From NCBI GenBank assembly GCA_945979635.1, contig CAMFPZ010000022.1, positions 1-9,059 of the forward strand: 9,059 bases of DNA, given 5' to 3'. The DNA comes from an uncultured Eubacterium sp. Its GTDB lineage: Bacteria > Bacillota > Clostridia > Oscillospirales > Acutalibacteraceae. Below, piece after piece: positions 1-6,744 of this stretch; the first letter of the stretch is position 1, and every line of letters begins with the position of its first letter. The notes beneath the pieces were generated by a model. That model did no database searches. It was given only the letters and a program-made list of their open reading frames with translations, and was not told the DNA's origin. The translations under genes were made by a program, and so were the position numbers.

Positions 1-33
1 CGGTGATAAGCTCGACATCAGCATCTACATTAA
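1..33. repeat. 33-base direct repeat, copy 1 (probable contig-end artefact)
   Basis: The first 33 bases of the window are identical to positions 235-267 inside the asp23 gene, in the same orientation; the match breaks at the next base (A at 34, C at 268). The offset is 234 bases, exactly 78 codons, so this copy is in frame with asp23 and would read GDKLDISIYI. The repeat begins exactly at the first base of the window, and its length equals a common de Bruijn k-mer size. An assembly-graph or chimeric-template artefact is therefore the most likely reading. A genuine tandem duplication cut by the contig end is the alternative. The true sequence upstream of asp23 is then unknown. Confidence 0.85.
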
Positions 34-38
34 AGGAG
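34..38 (+). promoter_or_regulatory. Ribosome binding site deciding the asp23 start
   Basis: AGGAG at 34-38 lies 8 bases before ATG 47 but only 2 bases before ATG 41. The spacing therefore favours initiation at 47. This site sits directly after the suspect repeat copy. Confidence 0.7.
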
Positions 39-46
39 TTATGCTT

Positions 47-439
47 ATGGAAATTACAAAAACAAATGAAAAAGGCAACCTTATTATTTCAGAAGAAGCG
101 ATTGCTTCTATTGCAATAAATGCGGCAAAGGATGTTGACGGCGTTAGCTCATTTTCCAATAGACCTGCCGATGTTGTAAATACAATAAAAAAAGGAAGCC
201 TCAAGGTTATGAGTCCTGTAAGAATATCTCAGGACGGTGATAAGCTCGACATCAGCATCTACATTAACCTTTTGCCTAATAAAAAAATAAGAACAGTTTC
301 GGAGAATATCCAAAATTCTGTTCGAGAGGCTATTGAAAATATGACAGGAAATGCTGTTTGCAAGGTTAATGTAATTATTGCAGGCATTGATTTCCCTGAG
401 TCCGGCGACTCAACTGAACCTTTAACAACTGAAAAATAA
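47..439 (+). CDS. Asp23/Gls24 family (DUF322) envelope stress response protein
   Basis: A 130-residue soluble protein of the Asp23/Gls24 family. Known members are cytoplasmic, and Staphylococcus Asp23 is tethered to the membrane through AmaP; the clostridial copy next to nusB has no firmly established function. Visible family features are the N-terminal GNLIISEEAIASIAINAAKD segment (about residues 10-29) with the following DGV, the strand LDISIYINL (about 67-75), and the C-terminal helix plus strand with AIENMTGNAVCKVNVIIAGIDF (about 95-116). No signal peptide or membrane segment is seen. I chose ATG 47 over ATG 41 from RBS spacing. No stop precedes the gene in frame, but that upstream stretch is the suspect repeat copy. 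The tail after residue 117 is acidic and Ser/Thr-rich. A hairpin terminator follows, so it may be partly uncoupled from nusB. Confidence 0.9.
   Translation: MEITKTNEKGNLIISEEAIASIAINAAKDVDGVSSFSNRPADVVNTIKKGSLKVMSPVRISQDGDKLDISIYINLLPNKKIRTVSENIQNSVREAIENMTGNAVCKVNVIIAGIDFPESGDSTEPLTTEK
235..267. repeat. 33-base direct repeat, copy 2 (genuine location, inside asp23)
   Basis: This is the second copy of the 1-33 sequence. It encodes DGDKLDISIYI within the conserved Asp23 fold, so it is the authentic copy. No further copy was noticed elsewhere in the window. Confidence 0.85.
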
Positions 440-449
440 TGTTTACTAC

Positions 450-486
450 GCCGACTCTCTCAATATTTCGAAAGGGTCGGCTTTTT
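450..486 (+). terminator. Intrinsic-terminator-like hairpin between asp23 and nusB
   Basis: Positions 450-461 pair with 470-481. The base of the stem is a perfect GCCGAC/GTCGGC six-pair GC-rich helix. Above it come a T-G wobble, C-G, T-A, one C/A mismatch, T-A and C-G. The loop is 8 bases (462-469), and five T follow at 482-486. This has the form of a Rho-independent terminator but the T-tract is short, so partial read-through into nusB is plausible. The nusB ribosome binding site starts at the very next base. Confidence 0.75.
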
Positions 487-491
487 GGGAG
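487..491 (+). promoter_or_regulatory. Ribosome binding site of nusB abutting the terminator tail
   Basis: GGGAG at 487-491 is followed by TTTTT and ATG 497, a 5-base gap. It supports ATG 497 rather than the in-frame TTG at 485, which would lie inside the hairpin's T-tract. Confidence 0.7.
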
Positions 492-496
492 TTTTT

Positions 497-880
497 ATGA
501 ATAGAAAAGAACAAAGAGAGCAAGCCTTTTGTCTTGTATTTCAGGATTTGTTTAATAACGATGAAGCGTTGCAAATCTACGAGGAGAATGTTGCACAAAT
601 CGGCGAGTATTCCAGAACGCTTTTCGAAGGCGTCGCTTCAAAAAAGGACGAGCTTGACGAAATCATTAATAAATATTCCAAGGGCTGGAAATCAAAGAGA
701 TTGCCAAAGGTTAATCTTGCAATTCTTCGATTGGCAGTATACGAAATTATGTTTGTTGACGATGTTCCGGATGGAGTTGCAGTAAACGAAGCTGTTGAGC
801 TTGCAAAAACATATTCAGGCGAGGGAGATTATTCCTTCATTAACGGAATTTTAGGTGCCGTTATTAAGGGAGAAAAATAA
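497..880 (+). CDS. nusB: Transcription antitermination factor NusB
   Basis: A 127-residue all-helical RNA-binding protein. NusB pairs with NusE (ribosomal protein S10), binds the boxA RNA element and helps RNA polymerase read through rRNA operons. Family marks are the N-terminal RKEQREQAFCLVFQ (residues 3-16), and the C-terminal RLPKVNLAILRLAVYEI (68-84), VAVNEAVELAKTYS (94-107) and FINGILGAV (114-122). Length is normal for the family. The start at ATG 497 is set by GGGAG. Its stop codon overlaps the next start as TAATG (878-882), indicating translational coupling. The hairpin directly upstream raises the possibility of attenuation control, perhaps by NusB itself; that is inference only. Confidence 0.95.
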   Translation: MNRKEQREQAFCLVFQDLFNNDEALQIYEENVAQIGEYSRTLFEGVASKKDELDEIINKYSKGWKSKRLPKVNLAILRLAVYEIMFVDDVPDGVAVNEAVELAKTYSGEGDYSFINGILGAVIKGEK

Positions 881-1797
881 TGTATCTCGGGTTTGATACA
901 AGTAATTATACAACCTCTGTTGCTACATATGACGGAGTCAACATAAAGCAGGAAAAAAAGGTTTTGACCGTTAAGCACGGAGAAAAAGGCTTGAGGCAAA
1001 GTGATGCGGTTTTTCAGCATACTGTCAATATGCCTGATATTATGAAATCTTTTGAGTATTCGGATATAAAGGCGGTTGGAGTCAGCACTCGTCCAAGAAA
1101 TATTGACTCAAGCTATATGCCATGCTTCCTTGTTGGTGCTAATACGGCTAATGCTGTTGCTTTAACACAGAATATACCCCTTTACGAAACATCTCATCAG
1201 GTAGGACATATTCTGGCTTCATTATATTCCGTTAATAGACTTGAGCTTATTGAAAAGCCTTTTGTTGCATTTCATTTAAGCGGTGGAACTACGGAGGCAC
1301 TATTTGTAACTCCGCATAAGGACGAAATTATAAGTGCCGAAATAATTTCACAAAGCCTTGACCTAAAGGCCGGACAGGCCATTGATAGAACCGGAGTTAT
1401 GCTTGGTTTGGATTTTCCCTGCGGAAAAGAGCTTGACAGATTATCCTTATTGAGCGATAAGGAATATAAAATTAAACCCAGTATGAAAGAGATGAATTGC
1501 TCGCTAAGCGGAGTAGAGAATAAGGCCAAGCAGCTTATAGAAAAAGGCGAATGCAAGGAGGATATTGCAAAATTCGTCCTAACCTATATTTCTTCCGCAA
1601 TATTCGAAATGCTTGTAAGAATTGTTGACAGATACGGCGATTTTCCTGTTGTTTTTTCAGGCGGTGTATCTTCCAATTCTCTCCTTCAAAATAAAATTAA
1701 AAAGAGCTTTGATGCTTATTTTCCTGCACCCGAATTTTCACTCGACAATGCGGCGGGATGTGCAATTTATGCTTATCTTAAGGACAGGTGTATATGA
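880..1797 (+). CDS. Kae1/TsaD-like (peptidase M22 family) protein, clostridial paralogue
   Basis: A 305-residue ASKHA-fold protein related to TsaD/Kae1, the enzyme that transfers threonylcarbamoyl to A37 of tRNA. It is shorter than usual TsaD (about 335-345). Retained features: DTS near the N-terminus (6-8), a metal-binding-like HQVGH (H106, H110), SGGTTEAL (134-141), AGQAIDR (164-170), the phosphate-loop-like FSGGVSSN (259-266) and DNAAG (289-293), whose Asp is the third metal ligand in TsaD. Changed features: the acidic pair that follows ETSC in TsaD is replaced by YT (residues 10-11), the Glu in HxEGH is V108, and the GPGLVGALLVG loop reads RPRNIDSSYMPCFLVG. It is therefore probably not the housekeeping TsaD but the second family copy I recall beside nusB/xseA in clostridia. 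Whether it acts on tRNA is unknown. AAGGGAG at 866-872 is the RBS; it overlaps nusB by 1 base and xseA by 4. Confidence 0.85.
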   Translation: MYLGFDTSNYTTSVATYDGVNIKQEKKVLTVKHGEKGLRQSDAVFQHTVNMPDIMKSFEYSDIKAVGVSTRPRNIDSSYMPCFLVGANTANAVALTQNIPLYETSHQVGHILASLYSVNRLELIEKPFVAFHLSGGTTEALFVTPHKDEIISAEIISQSLDLKAGQAIDRTGVMLGLDFPCGKELDRLSLLSDKEYKIKPSMKEMNCSLSGVENKAKQLIEKGECKEDIAKFVLTYISSAIFEMLVRIVDRYGDFPVVFSGGVSSNSLLQNKIKKSFDAYFPAPEFSLDNAAGCAIYAYLKDRCI

Positions 1798-2981
1798 CTA
1801 CTCTAACAGTTTCACAACTTAATAGATATATCAAGGCTGTTTTGGACGAAGCGGCACCGCTTCAGAATGTTTATGTTTCGGGTGAGATTTCAAACCTAAA
1901 GCACTATTATTCCAGCGGTCATATGTACTTTACCATTAAGGATAGCTCTTCACAGCTAAAATGCGTAATGTTTGCAGCTGATAATGCTAGATTACGATTT
2001 ACACCAGAAAACGGAATGAATGTCGTTTGCTTTGGACGAGTTGCCGTATACGAAAGGGATGGAGCATATCAGCTTTATGTACAATCAATGCAACCAAAAG
2101 GTGTCGGCGAGCTTTCTGTTGCATACGAGCAGCTGAAGTCTTCACTGGAGAAAAAAGGTTGGTTTTCGCAGGAACATAAGAAGCCGATTCCGAAATATCC
2201 GCAAAGAATCGGAGTGGCAACCTCTAATATGGGTGCCGCAGTTGAGGATATAAAAAATATCATCTCCCGAAGATTCCCGATTTGTGAAATAATCATAGCC
2301 CCGACTGCTGTACAAGGCGAACAGGCAAAGTTTGATATTGCAAAAAACATTGCCGTTCTTGATTCAATGGGTCTTGATACAATTATTGTCGGTCGCGGCG
2401 GAGGCTCACTCGAGGATTTGTGGGCGTTCAATACTATTGAGGTAGCCGAGGCTGTGTATAATTGCAAAACGCCCATTATTTCAGCAGTGGGTCACGAAAC
2501 AGATTATACTATTTGTGATTTTATTTCCGATTTGAGAGCTCCTACTCCGAGTGCTGCGGCAGAAATTGCAGTCCCCGATGCCCAAAAGGAATTATCTTAC
2601 CTTAAGGACACTAGAAGCTACATTGATAAGTGTATAAACAATTTGATTTTGTCTTGTCAACAACAGATAGATTCAATTTCATATCCTATTTTGTCGGATG
2701 CAGAAAGCTTTTTTGCACCATACGAGGATAAGATTGAAGCAATCTCAGAATTGCTCAATGACTATGTTGCCAAAAAAATAGAAAAATCCAATGTTGAATT
2801 TAAGGGGCTGGTTTCTCTTTTGAACGCCCTGAGTCCGCTTGCAGTGCTTTCCAGAGGCTATTCGCTCACTATGCTCGCTGAAAAGCCGTTGACCGATACA
2901 AATGAAGTAACTGTAGGTATGAATATCAGAACAAAGCTAAAAAACGGAGAAATAATCTCAAAGATTACAGAGGTACTTTAG
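1794..2981 (+). CDS. xseA: Exodeoxyribonuclease VII large subunit
   Basis: The 395-residue catalytic subunit of exonuclease VII, which degrades single-stranded DNA from both ends to oligonucleotides, in complex with several XseB chains. An OB-fold domain occupies about residues 1-100 (VYVSGEISNL at 27-36, GHMYFTIKD at 42-50). The catalytic domain follows: PQRIGVATSNMGAA (136-149), GRGGGSLEDLWAFN (200-213), SAVGHETDYT (230-239) and DLRAPTPSAAAE (246-257). A helical coiled-coil region and the C-terminal SPLAVLSRGYSL (347-358) complete it. It is shorter than the E. coli protein (about 456), chiefly in the coiled-coil part, as in many clostridia. ATG 1794 is preferred to GTG 1788: it makes the typical ATGA overlap with the upstream stop and is 5 bases from an AGG. 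xseB starts on the base after its stop. Confidence 0.96.
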   Translation: MTTLTVSQLNRYIKAVLDEAAPLQNVYVSGEISNLKHYYSSGHMYFTIKDSSSQLKCVMFAADNARLRFTPENGMNVVCFGRVAVYERDGAYQLYVQSMQPKGVGELSVAYEQLKSSLEKKGWFSQEHKKPIPKYPQRIGVATSNMGAAVEDIKNIISRRFPICEIIIAPTAVQGEQAKFDIAKNIAVLDSMGLDTIIVGRGGGSLEDLWAFNTIEVAEAVYNCKTPIISAVGHETDYTICDFISDLRAPTPSAAAEIAVPDAQKELSYLKDTRSYIDKCINNLILSCQQQIDSISYPILSDAESFFAPYEDKIEAISELLNDYVAKKIEKSNVEFKGLVSLLNALSPLAVLSRGYSLTMLAEKPLTDTNEVTVGMNIRTKLKNGEIISKITEVL

Positions 2982-3167
2982 ATGAACGAAATGACCTATG
3001 AGCAGGCGATAAGTCGCCTTGAAGAAATAGTAAAAATTCTGGAGAAAAATGATGCAACCTTGGAGGAATCCCTTAAGCTTTTTGAAGAGGGAACAAGATT
3101 GACAGCATTTTGCTCTGAAATGCTGAAAAATGCAAAGACAAAAATTACAGAAATTAACAAGGAGTAG
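2982..3167 (+). CDS. xseB: Exodeoxyribonuclease VII small subunit
   Basis: A 61-residue two-helix protein that coats the coiled-coil arms of XseA and is needed for exonuclease VII activity and stability. The family pattern is clear: TYEQAISRLEEIVKILEKND (residues 5-24) and LEESLKLFEEGTRL (27-40), followed by a second amphipathic helix. Length is at the short end of the family range. The ATG follows the xseA stop with no gap, and the RBS (CAGAGG) lies within the end of xseA, so the two subunits are very probably coupled in translation. A second RBS (AAGGAG) for ispA overlaps its last codons. Confidence 0.95.
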   Translation: MNEMTYEQAISRLEEIVKILEKNDATLEESLKLFEEGTRLTAFCSEMLKNAKTKITEINKE

Positions 3168-3170
3168 ACA

Positions 3171-4055
3171 ATGTTTTTACTTGATGTGAAGAAAAGACTT
3201 GATGAATATAATTCCGATATCAATACTGCTTTGATTGATTCTCTTCCCACCGCAAATGATGGTCAGAGAGATGTAGTTAGAGCAATGAAATATTCTATTT
3301 CAAACGGCGGTAAAAGACTTCGTCCGATATTGACACTTGAGTTTTGTAAAATGTGTGGCGGAAAGACTGAAGATGCTATGGCTTATGCGTGTGCTGTTGA
3401 GTATGTTCATACATATTCTCTTATTCACGATGATTTACCGTGTATGGATAATGACGATATGCGAAGAGGAAATCCCTCCTGTCATAAAATGTACGGAGAT
3501 GCTATGGCTCTGTTGGCAGGCGATGCACTTTTAACTCACGCATTCGAAATTTGCTCTTCCGCAAAGCTTGAAGCCTCCAAAAATATTGACGCTGTTTGTC
3601 TTTTGGCTCAAAATTCGGGTGTTGGCGGAATGATTGGAGGTCAGGTTATTGACCTGAAATATGAATCGGGAGACCCGACTGTTTCCGACCTCCTGACTGT
3701 TCATAAACTCAAGACAGGAGCACTTATTTCTGCAGCCTGTCTTTTGGGATGTATTGCCGCAGGAGCCGACGAAAATCGGCTTAATGCTGCTTCGAGATAT
3801 GCTTATTTAATCGGTACTGCCTTCCAAATTAAGGATGACTTACTCGATGTTCAAGGCGACGAAGCAGTTCTTGGAAAGCCTGTCGGCTCGGACAAAGAAA
3901 ATGATAAAACAACATATGTTAGCCTTGTTGGTATTGAGCGAGCACAAAAGGATGTTGAAAAGCTGACGCAAAAGGCCATTGAGGTGCTTGATGAGTTCGA
4001 GGATAACTCATTTATGAAAGCACTTAGCGAGTACCTTATTAATAGAGAATGCTGA
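3171..4055 (+). CDS. ispA: Polyprenyl (farnesyl/geranylgeranyl) diphosphate synthase
   Basis: A 294-residue cytoplasmic trans-prenyltransferase that condenses IPP with allylic diphosphates, giving farnesyl (or geranylgeranyl) diphosphate for undecaprenyl and quinone or cofactor lipids. The first Asp-rich motif is DDLPCMDNDDMRRG (87-100), with the two-residue insertion typical of bacterial type II FPP synthases. GGKRLRP (46-52) binds the IPP diphosphate, GGQVIDL (156-162) is conserved, and the second Asp-rich motif is KDDLLDVQGD (221-230). Residues upstream of the first motif (YSLIH, 82-86) fit a short-chain IspA-type enzyme, but product length cannot be fixed from sequence. RBS AAGGAG lies at 3159-3164, 6 bases from ATG. 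It follows xseB by 3 bases and precedes dxs, the entry enzyme of the same pathway. Confidence 0.93.
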   Translation: MFLLDVKKRLDEYNSDINTALIDSLPTANDGQRDVVRAMKYSISNGGKRLRPILTLEFCKMCGGKTEDAMAYACAVEYVHTYSLIHDDLPCMDNDDMRRGNPSCHKMYGDAMALLAGDALLTHAFEICSSAKLEASKNIDAVCLLAQNSGVGGMIGGQVIDLKYESGDPTVSDLLTVHKLKTGALISAACLLGCIAAGADENRLNAASRYAYLIGTAFQIKDDLLDVQGDEAVLGKPVGSDKENDKTTYVSLVGIERAQKDVEKLTQKAIEVLDEFEDNSFMKALSEYLINREC

Positions 4056-4086
4056 TGCTTGAATTTTAATGAAAAGAGTTGAGTTT

Positions 4087-5925
4087 ATGTCTATACTTGA
4101 AAATGTTAATTCTCCTAAGGACATAAAAAAACTAAATATGACAGAGCTTGAAGAGCTTTGCGGTGAAATTAGAGAGCTTATGGTTGATACTGTATCAAAA
4201 ACAGGCGGACATCTTGCCTCTAACTTAGGCGTGGTTGAATTGACTGTAGCATTACATAAGGTTTTTGATTCGCCGCATGACCAAATTGTTTTTGATGTCG
4301 GACACCAATGCTATACTCATAAGATTCTTACAGGCAGAAAAGATAAATTTTCTACCTTGAGATGTGAGGACGGAATAAGCGGATTTACAAGACCTGTTGA
4401 AAGTCCACATGATATTTTTTCGTCAGGTCACTCCTCAACATCTATCTCTTCCGCTGTCGGACTTGCAAAGGCAAAGGCGTTAAAAGGAGATAAAGGAAAG
4501 GTTATTGCAGTTATAGGCGATGGTGCACTTACAGGCGGACTCGCATATGAAGCACTGAATAATTCGGGGAACGATAATAATAATTTAATCGTTATTTTGA
4601 ACGACAACAATATGTCTATCAGTGCTAATGTTGGCTCAATGGCACGAAATCTAAATCATATTAGAATTTCACCAAAATACTATACATTCAAGTCAAGGGT
4701 TAGCCGACTATTGTCCAAGGTTCCGGTTGTTGGTACACAGGTTTCGAGATTTATAACTATGTCTAACCAGAAGTTAAGAAAAATGATGTACCATAGTACC
4801 TTGTTCGAGGATTTAGGCTTTAGATATTATGGTCCGATTGACGGTCATGATTTGGACGCGTTGATTGATGTTCTGACAGTTGCAAAGGCACATAATCACT
4901 CTGTTCTTATTCATATTAATACAGTAAAGGGCAAGGGCTATAACTATGCCGAGAAGAATCCTTCAAAATTCCATGGCATAGGAAAATTTAATATTGAAAC
5001 AGGTGAGCCTCTTAGCAGCGGTGAGACTTTTTCATCACAGTTTGGAAAGACGCTTGTAGAAATGGCAAAGGAAGATAATAGAATCTGTGCTGTTACAGCC
5101 GCAATGAGCAGCGGTACCGGACTGAATGATTTTGCTACGCTGTTTCCAAAACGATTTTTTGATGTCGGAATCGCAGAACAACACGCTGTTACATTTTCTT
5201 CCGGTCTTGCAAAAAACGGAATGATTCCTTTTTTTGCAGTATATTCAACATTCCTGCAAAGGTCGTATGACCAGCTTATACACGATGTTGCAATGCAGGG
5301 ATTAAAGGTAATTTTTTGTATCGACAGAGCGGGCTTTGTTGGTGAGGATGGCGAAAGCCACCAGGGAGTATTTGATACCGCTTATCTCATGAGTGTACCG
5401 AGATTAACAGTTTTTGCACCGGCATCCTTCCGAGAATTAACAAAAATGATGTATGATTCAGCTTATATAGAATCTAATGCGGTTGCAATTCGTTATCCGA
5501 GAGGAAGCGAAGCTGTGGTTTGTAGCGACTATCATTATGACGGAAAGGATTTTGATATTTTCGGCGATAAGACCTGCTCAAGATGTATTGTAACCTATGG
5601 CAGAGAATTTTCTAACTGTCTTAATGCTTTGGACGAGCTTGAGGACACATATATAATTAAATTGAACAAGATAAAACCGATTTCAAAAGGAGTTTTTCAT
5701 CATCTTGAGAAAGCAAAAAGCATTTATTTCTTTGAAGAGGGAATAAAAAGCGGCGGTGTAGGTGAATGCTTCGGCTCCTTGCTTGTAGAAAATGGCATTA
5801 AAGCAGATTATAGACACATCAGTGTTGGAAATGATTTTATTAAGCAGGCAAGTGTTGCAAGACAATTTGAAATCTATAATTTGGACAAGGCTCATATTAT
5901 AAAAATTTTGAGCGATCAGGAATAA
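4087..5925 (+). CDS. dxs: 1-deoxy-D-xylulose-5-phosphate synthase
   Basis: A 612-residue thiamine-diphosphate enzyme that condenses pyruvate with glyceraldehyde 3-phosphate, the first and flux-controlling step of the MEP isoprenoid pathway; it also feeds thiamine and pyridoxal synthesis. Visible sites: GGHLASNLG (40-48, catalytic-type His42), VGHQCYTHKILTGR (71-84), GHSSTSIS (114-121), the cofactor-binding GDGALTGG (144-151) through NDNNMSIS (172-179), the catalytic Glu in GIAEQHAV (361-368; Glu364), and DGESHQG (421-427). The length is near the family norm (about 620). An in-frame ATG at 4069 exists but lacks an RBS. ATG 4087 has AAGAG about 8 bases upstream and gives the usual MSILENxNSPxDIKKL N-terminus. 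The 31-base gap after ispA is the largest between nusB and the window end; I see no hairpin or convincing promoter in it. Confidence 0.96.
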   Translation: MSILENVNSPKDIKKLNMTELEELCGEIRELMVDTVSKTGGHLASNLGVVELTVALHKVFDSPHDQIVFDVGHQCYTHKILTGRKDKFSTLRCEDGISGFTRPVESPHDIFSSGHSSTSISSAVGLAKAKALKGDKGKVIAVIGDGALTGGLAYEALNNSGNDNNNLIVILNDNNMSISANVGSMARNLNHIRISPKYYTFKSRVSRLLSKVPVVGTQVSRFITMSNQKLRKMMYHSTLFEDLGFRYYGPIDGHDLDALIDVLTVAKAHNHSVLIHINTVKGKGYNYAEKNPSKFHGIGKFNIETGEPLSSGETFSSQFGKTLVEMAKEDNRICAVTAAMSSGTGLNDFATLFPKRFFDVGIAEQHAVTFSSGLAKNGMIPFFAVYSTFLQRSYDQLIHDVAMQGLKVIFCIDRAGFVGEDGESHQGVFDTAYLMSVPRLTVFAPASFRELTKMMYDSAYIESNAVAIRYPRGSEAVVCSDYHYDGKDFDIFGDKTCSRCIVTYGREFSNCLNALDELEDTYIIKLNKIKPISKGVFHHLEKAKSIYFFEEGIKSGGVGECFGSLLVENGIKADYRHISVGNDFIKQASVARQFEIYNLDKAHIIKILSDQE

Positions 5926-5927
5926 AT

Positions 5928-6734
5928 ATGCAAAAAAAAACGAGACTTGATATTGCGGTTTTTGAAAGAGGTTATGCACCGAGCCGCGAAAAAGCTAAGG
6001 CAATAATTATGTCGGGCATTGTATATGTTAATAACCAAAAGGTCGATAAGGCAGGCTACGAGCTAAAGGAGGATGATGTCCTGGAGGTTCGCGGAAAGGG
6101 ACTGAAATATGTTTCGCGTGGCGGACTGAAGCTTGAAAAGGCAATGCAGGAATTTCCTATCGTACTTTCCGGAATGGTGTGTATGGATGTTGGTGCCTCC
6201 ACGGGCGGATTTACAGATTGTATGCTTCAAAATGGTGCAACAAAGGTTTATTCTGTTGATGTTGGATATGGCCAGCTTGCTTGGAAGCTTCGTACAGATG
6301 AAAGAGTAGTAAATCTCGAACGAACTAATTTTAGGTATGTAACAAGAAATGAGGTTCCTGATGAGATTGATTTTGCTTCTGTTGATGTTTCGTTCATATC
6401 GCTTAAGCATATATTGCCGGTATTAAACAATCTTTTGAAGGCTGACGGAAAGGCTGTTTGCCTTATTAAGCCGCAGTTTGAAGCAGGAAAGGATAAGGTT
6501 GGAAAAAAAGGAGTTGTTCGGGAATTAAGCGTTCATCTTGAGGTAGTTCAACGAATTATCGCACTTTCTGTTGAAAATGGATTTTCAGTTATGGGACTTC
6601 AATTTTCACCGATTAAGGGACCTGAAGGAAATATCGAATACCTTATTTACCTAAACAAGAGTAATAATCCGTTTGTAAGTGAAAGCGTAAACGCAGAGGA
6701 ATTAGTAAATACATCACATGATGAACTTGATTAG
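5928..6734 (+). CDS. tlyA: TlyA family rRNA 2'-O-methyltransferase (S4 + FtsJ domains)
   Basis: A 268-residue protein with an N-terminal S4 RNA-binding domain (about 5-65, RLDIAVFERGYAPSREKAKA) and a Rossmann-type FtsJ/RrmJ methyltransferase domain. TlyA of Mycobacterium methylates cytidines in 16S and 23S rRNA with S-adenosylmethionine; some relatives methylate only 16S. Seen here: SRGGLKLEKA (63-72), the SAM-binding DVGASTGGFTDCML (87-100), VDVSFISL (152-159), LIKPQFEAGK (179-188) and GPEGNIEYL (231-239), which together supply the K-D-K-E-type catalytic residues. The 'haemolysin A' label of this family is historical and is not evidence of a toxin. RBS AGGA is at 5918-5921. Codons 2-4 contain a run of nine A (5932-5940), a possible slippage site. 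The gene starts 2 bases after dxs. Confidence 0.94.
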   Translation: MQKKTRLDIAVFERGYAPSREKAKAIIMSGIVYVNNQKVDKAGYELKEDDVLEVRGKGLKYVSRGGLKLEKAMQEFPIVLSGMVCMDVGASTGGFTDCMLQNGATKVYSVDVGYGQLAWKLRTDERVVNLERTNFRYVTRNEVPDEIDFASVDVSFISLKHILPVLNNLLKADGKAVCLIKPQFEAGKDKVGKKGVVRELSVHLEVVQRIIALSVENGFSVMGLQFSPIKGPEGNIEYLIYLNKSNNPFVSESVNAEELVNTSHDELD

Positions 6735-6744
6735 TAGGGATAGT

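Noticed and set aside
534..785. 83-codon plus-strand open frame overlapping nusB in another frame
   Set aside because: It sits in a shifted frame of nusB, has no ribosome binding site and resembles no known protein.
1433..1461. Promoter-like TTGACA, 17-base spacer, GATAAG
   Set aside because: It lies inside the Kae1-like coding region, the -10 matches only 4 of 6 positions, and such chance matches are frequent in AT-rich DNA. No start of a new transcription unit is nearby.
2075..2476. 133-codon open frame on the minus strand inside xseA
   Set aside because: It lies wholly inside a strongly conserved gene on the other strand, has no RBS context or recognisable protein family, and its composition reads as an antisense shadow.
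6063..6410. 115-codon open frame on the minus strand inside tlyA
   Set aside because: Fully covered by the conserved S4 and methyltransferase coding sequence; another minus-strand frame overlaps the same place, as expected from chance open frames in AT-rich DNA.
5928..6734. Haemolysin or virulence factor reading of the TlyA gene
   Set aside because: The S4 plus FtsJ domains and SAM motif show an RNA methyltransferase; the haemolysin name is historical, and no toxin or membrane-active segment is seen.
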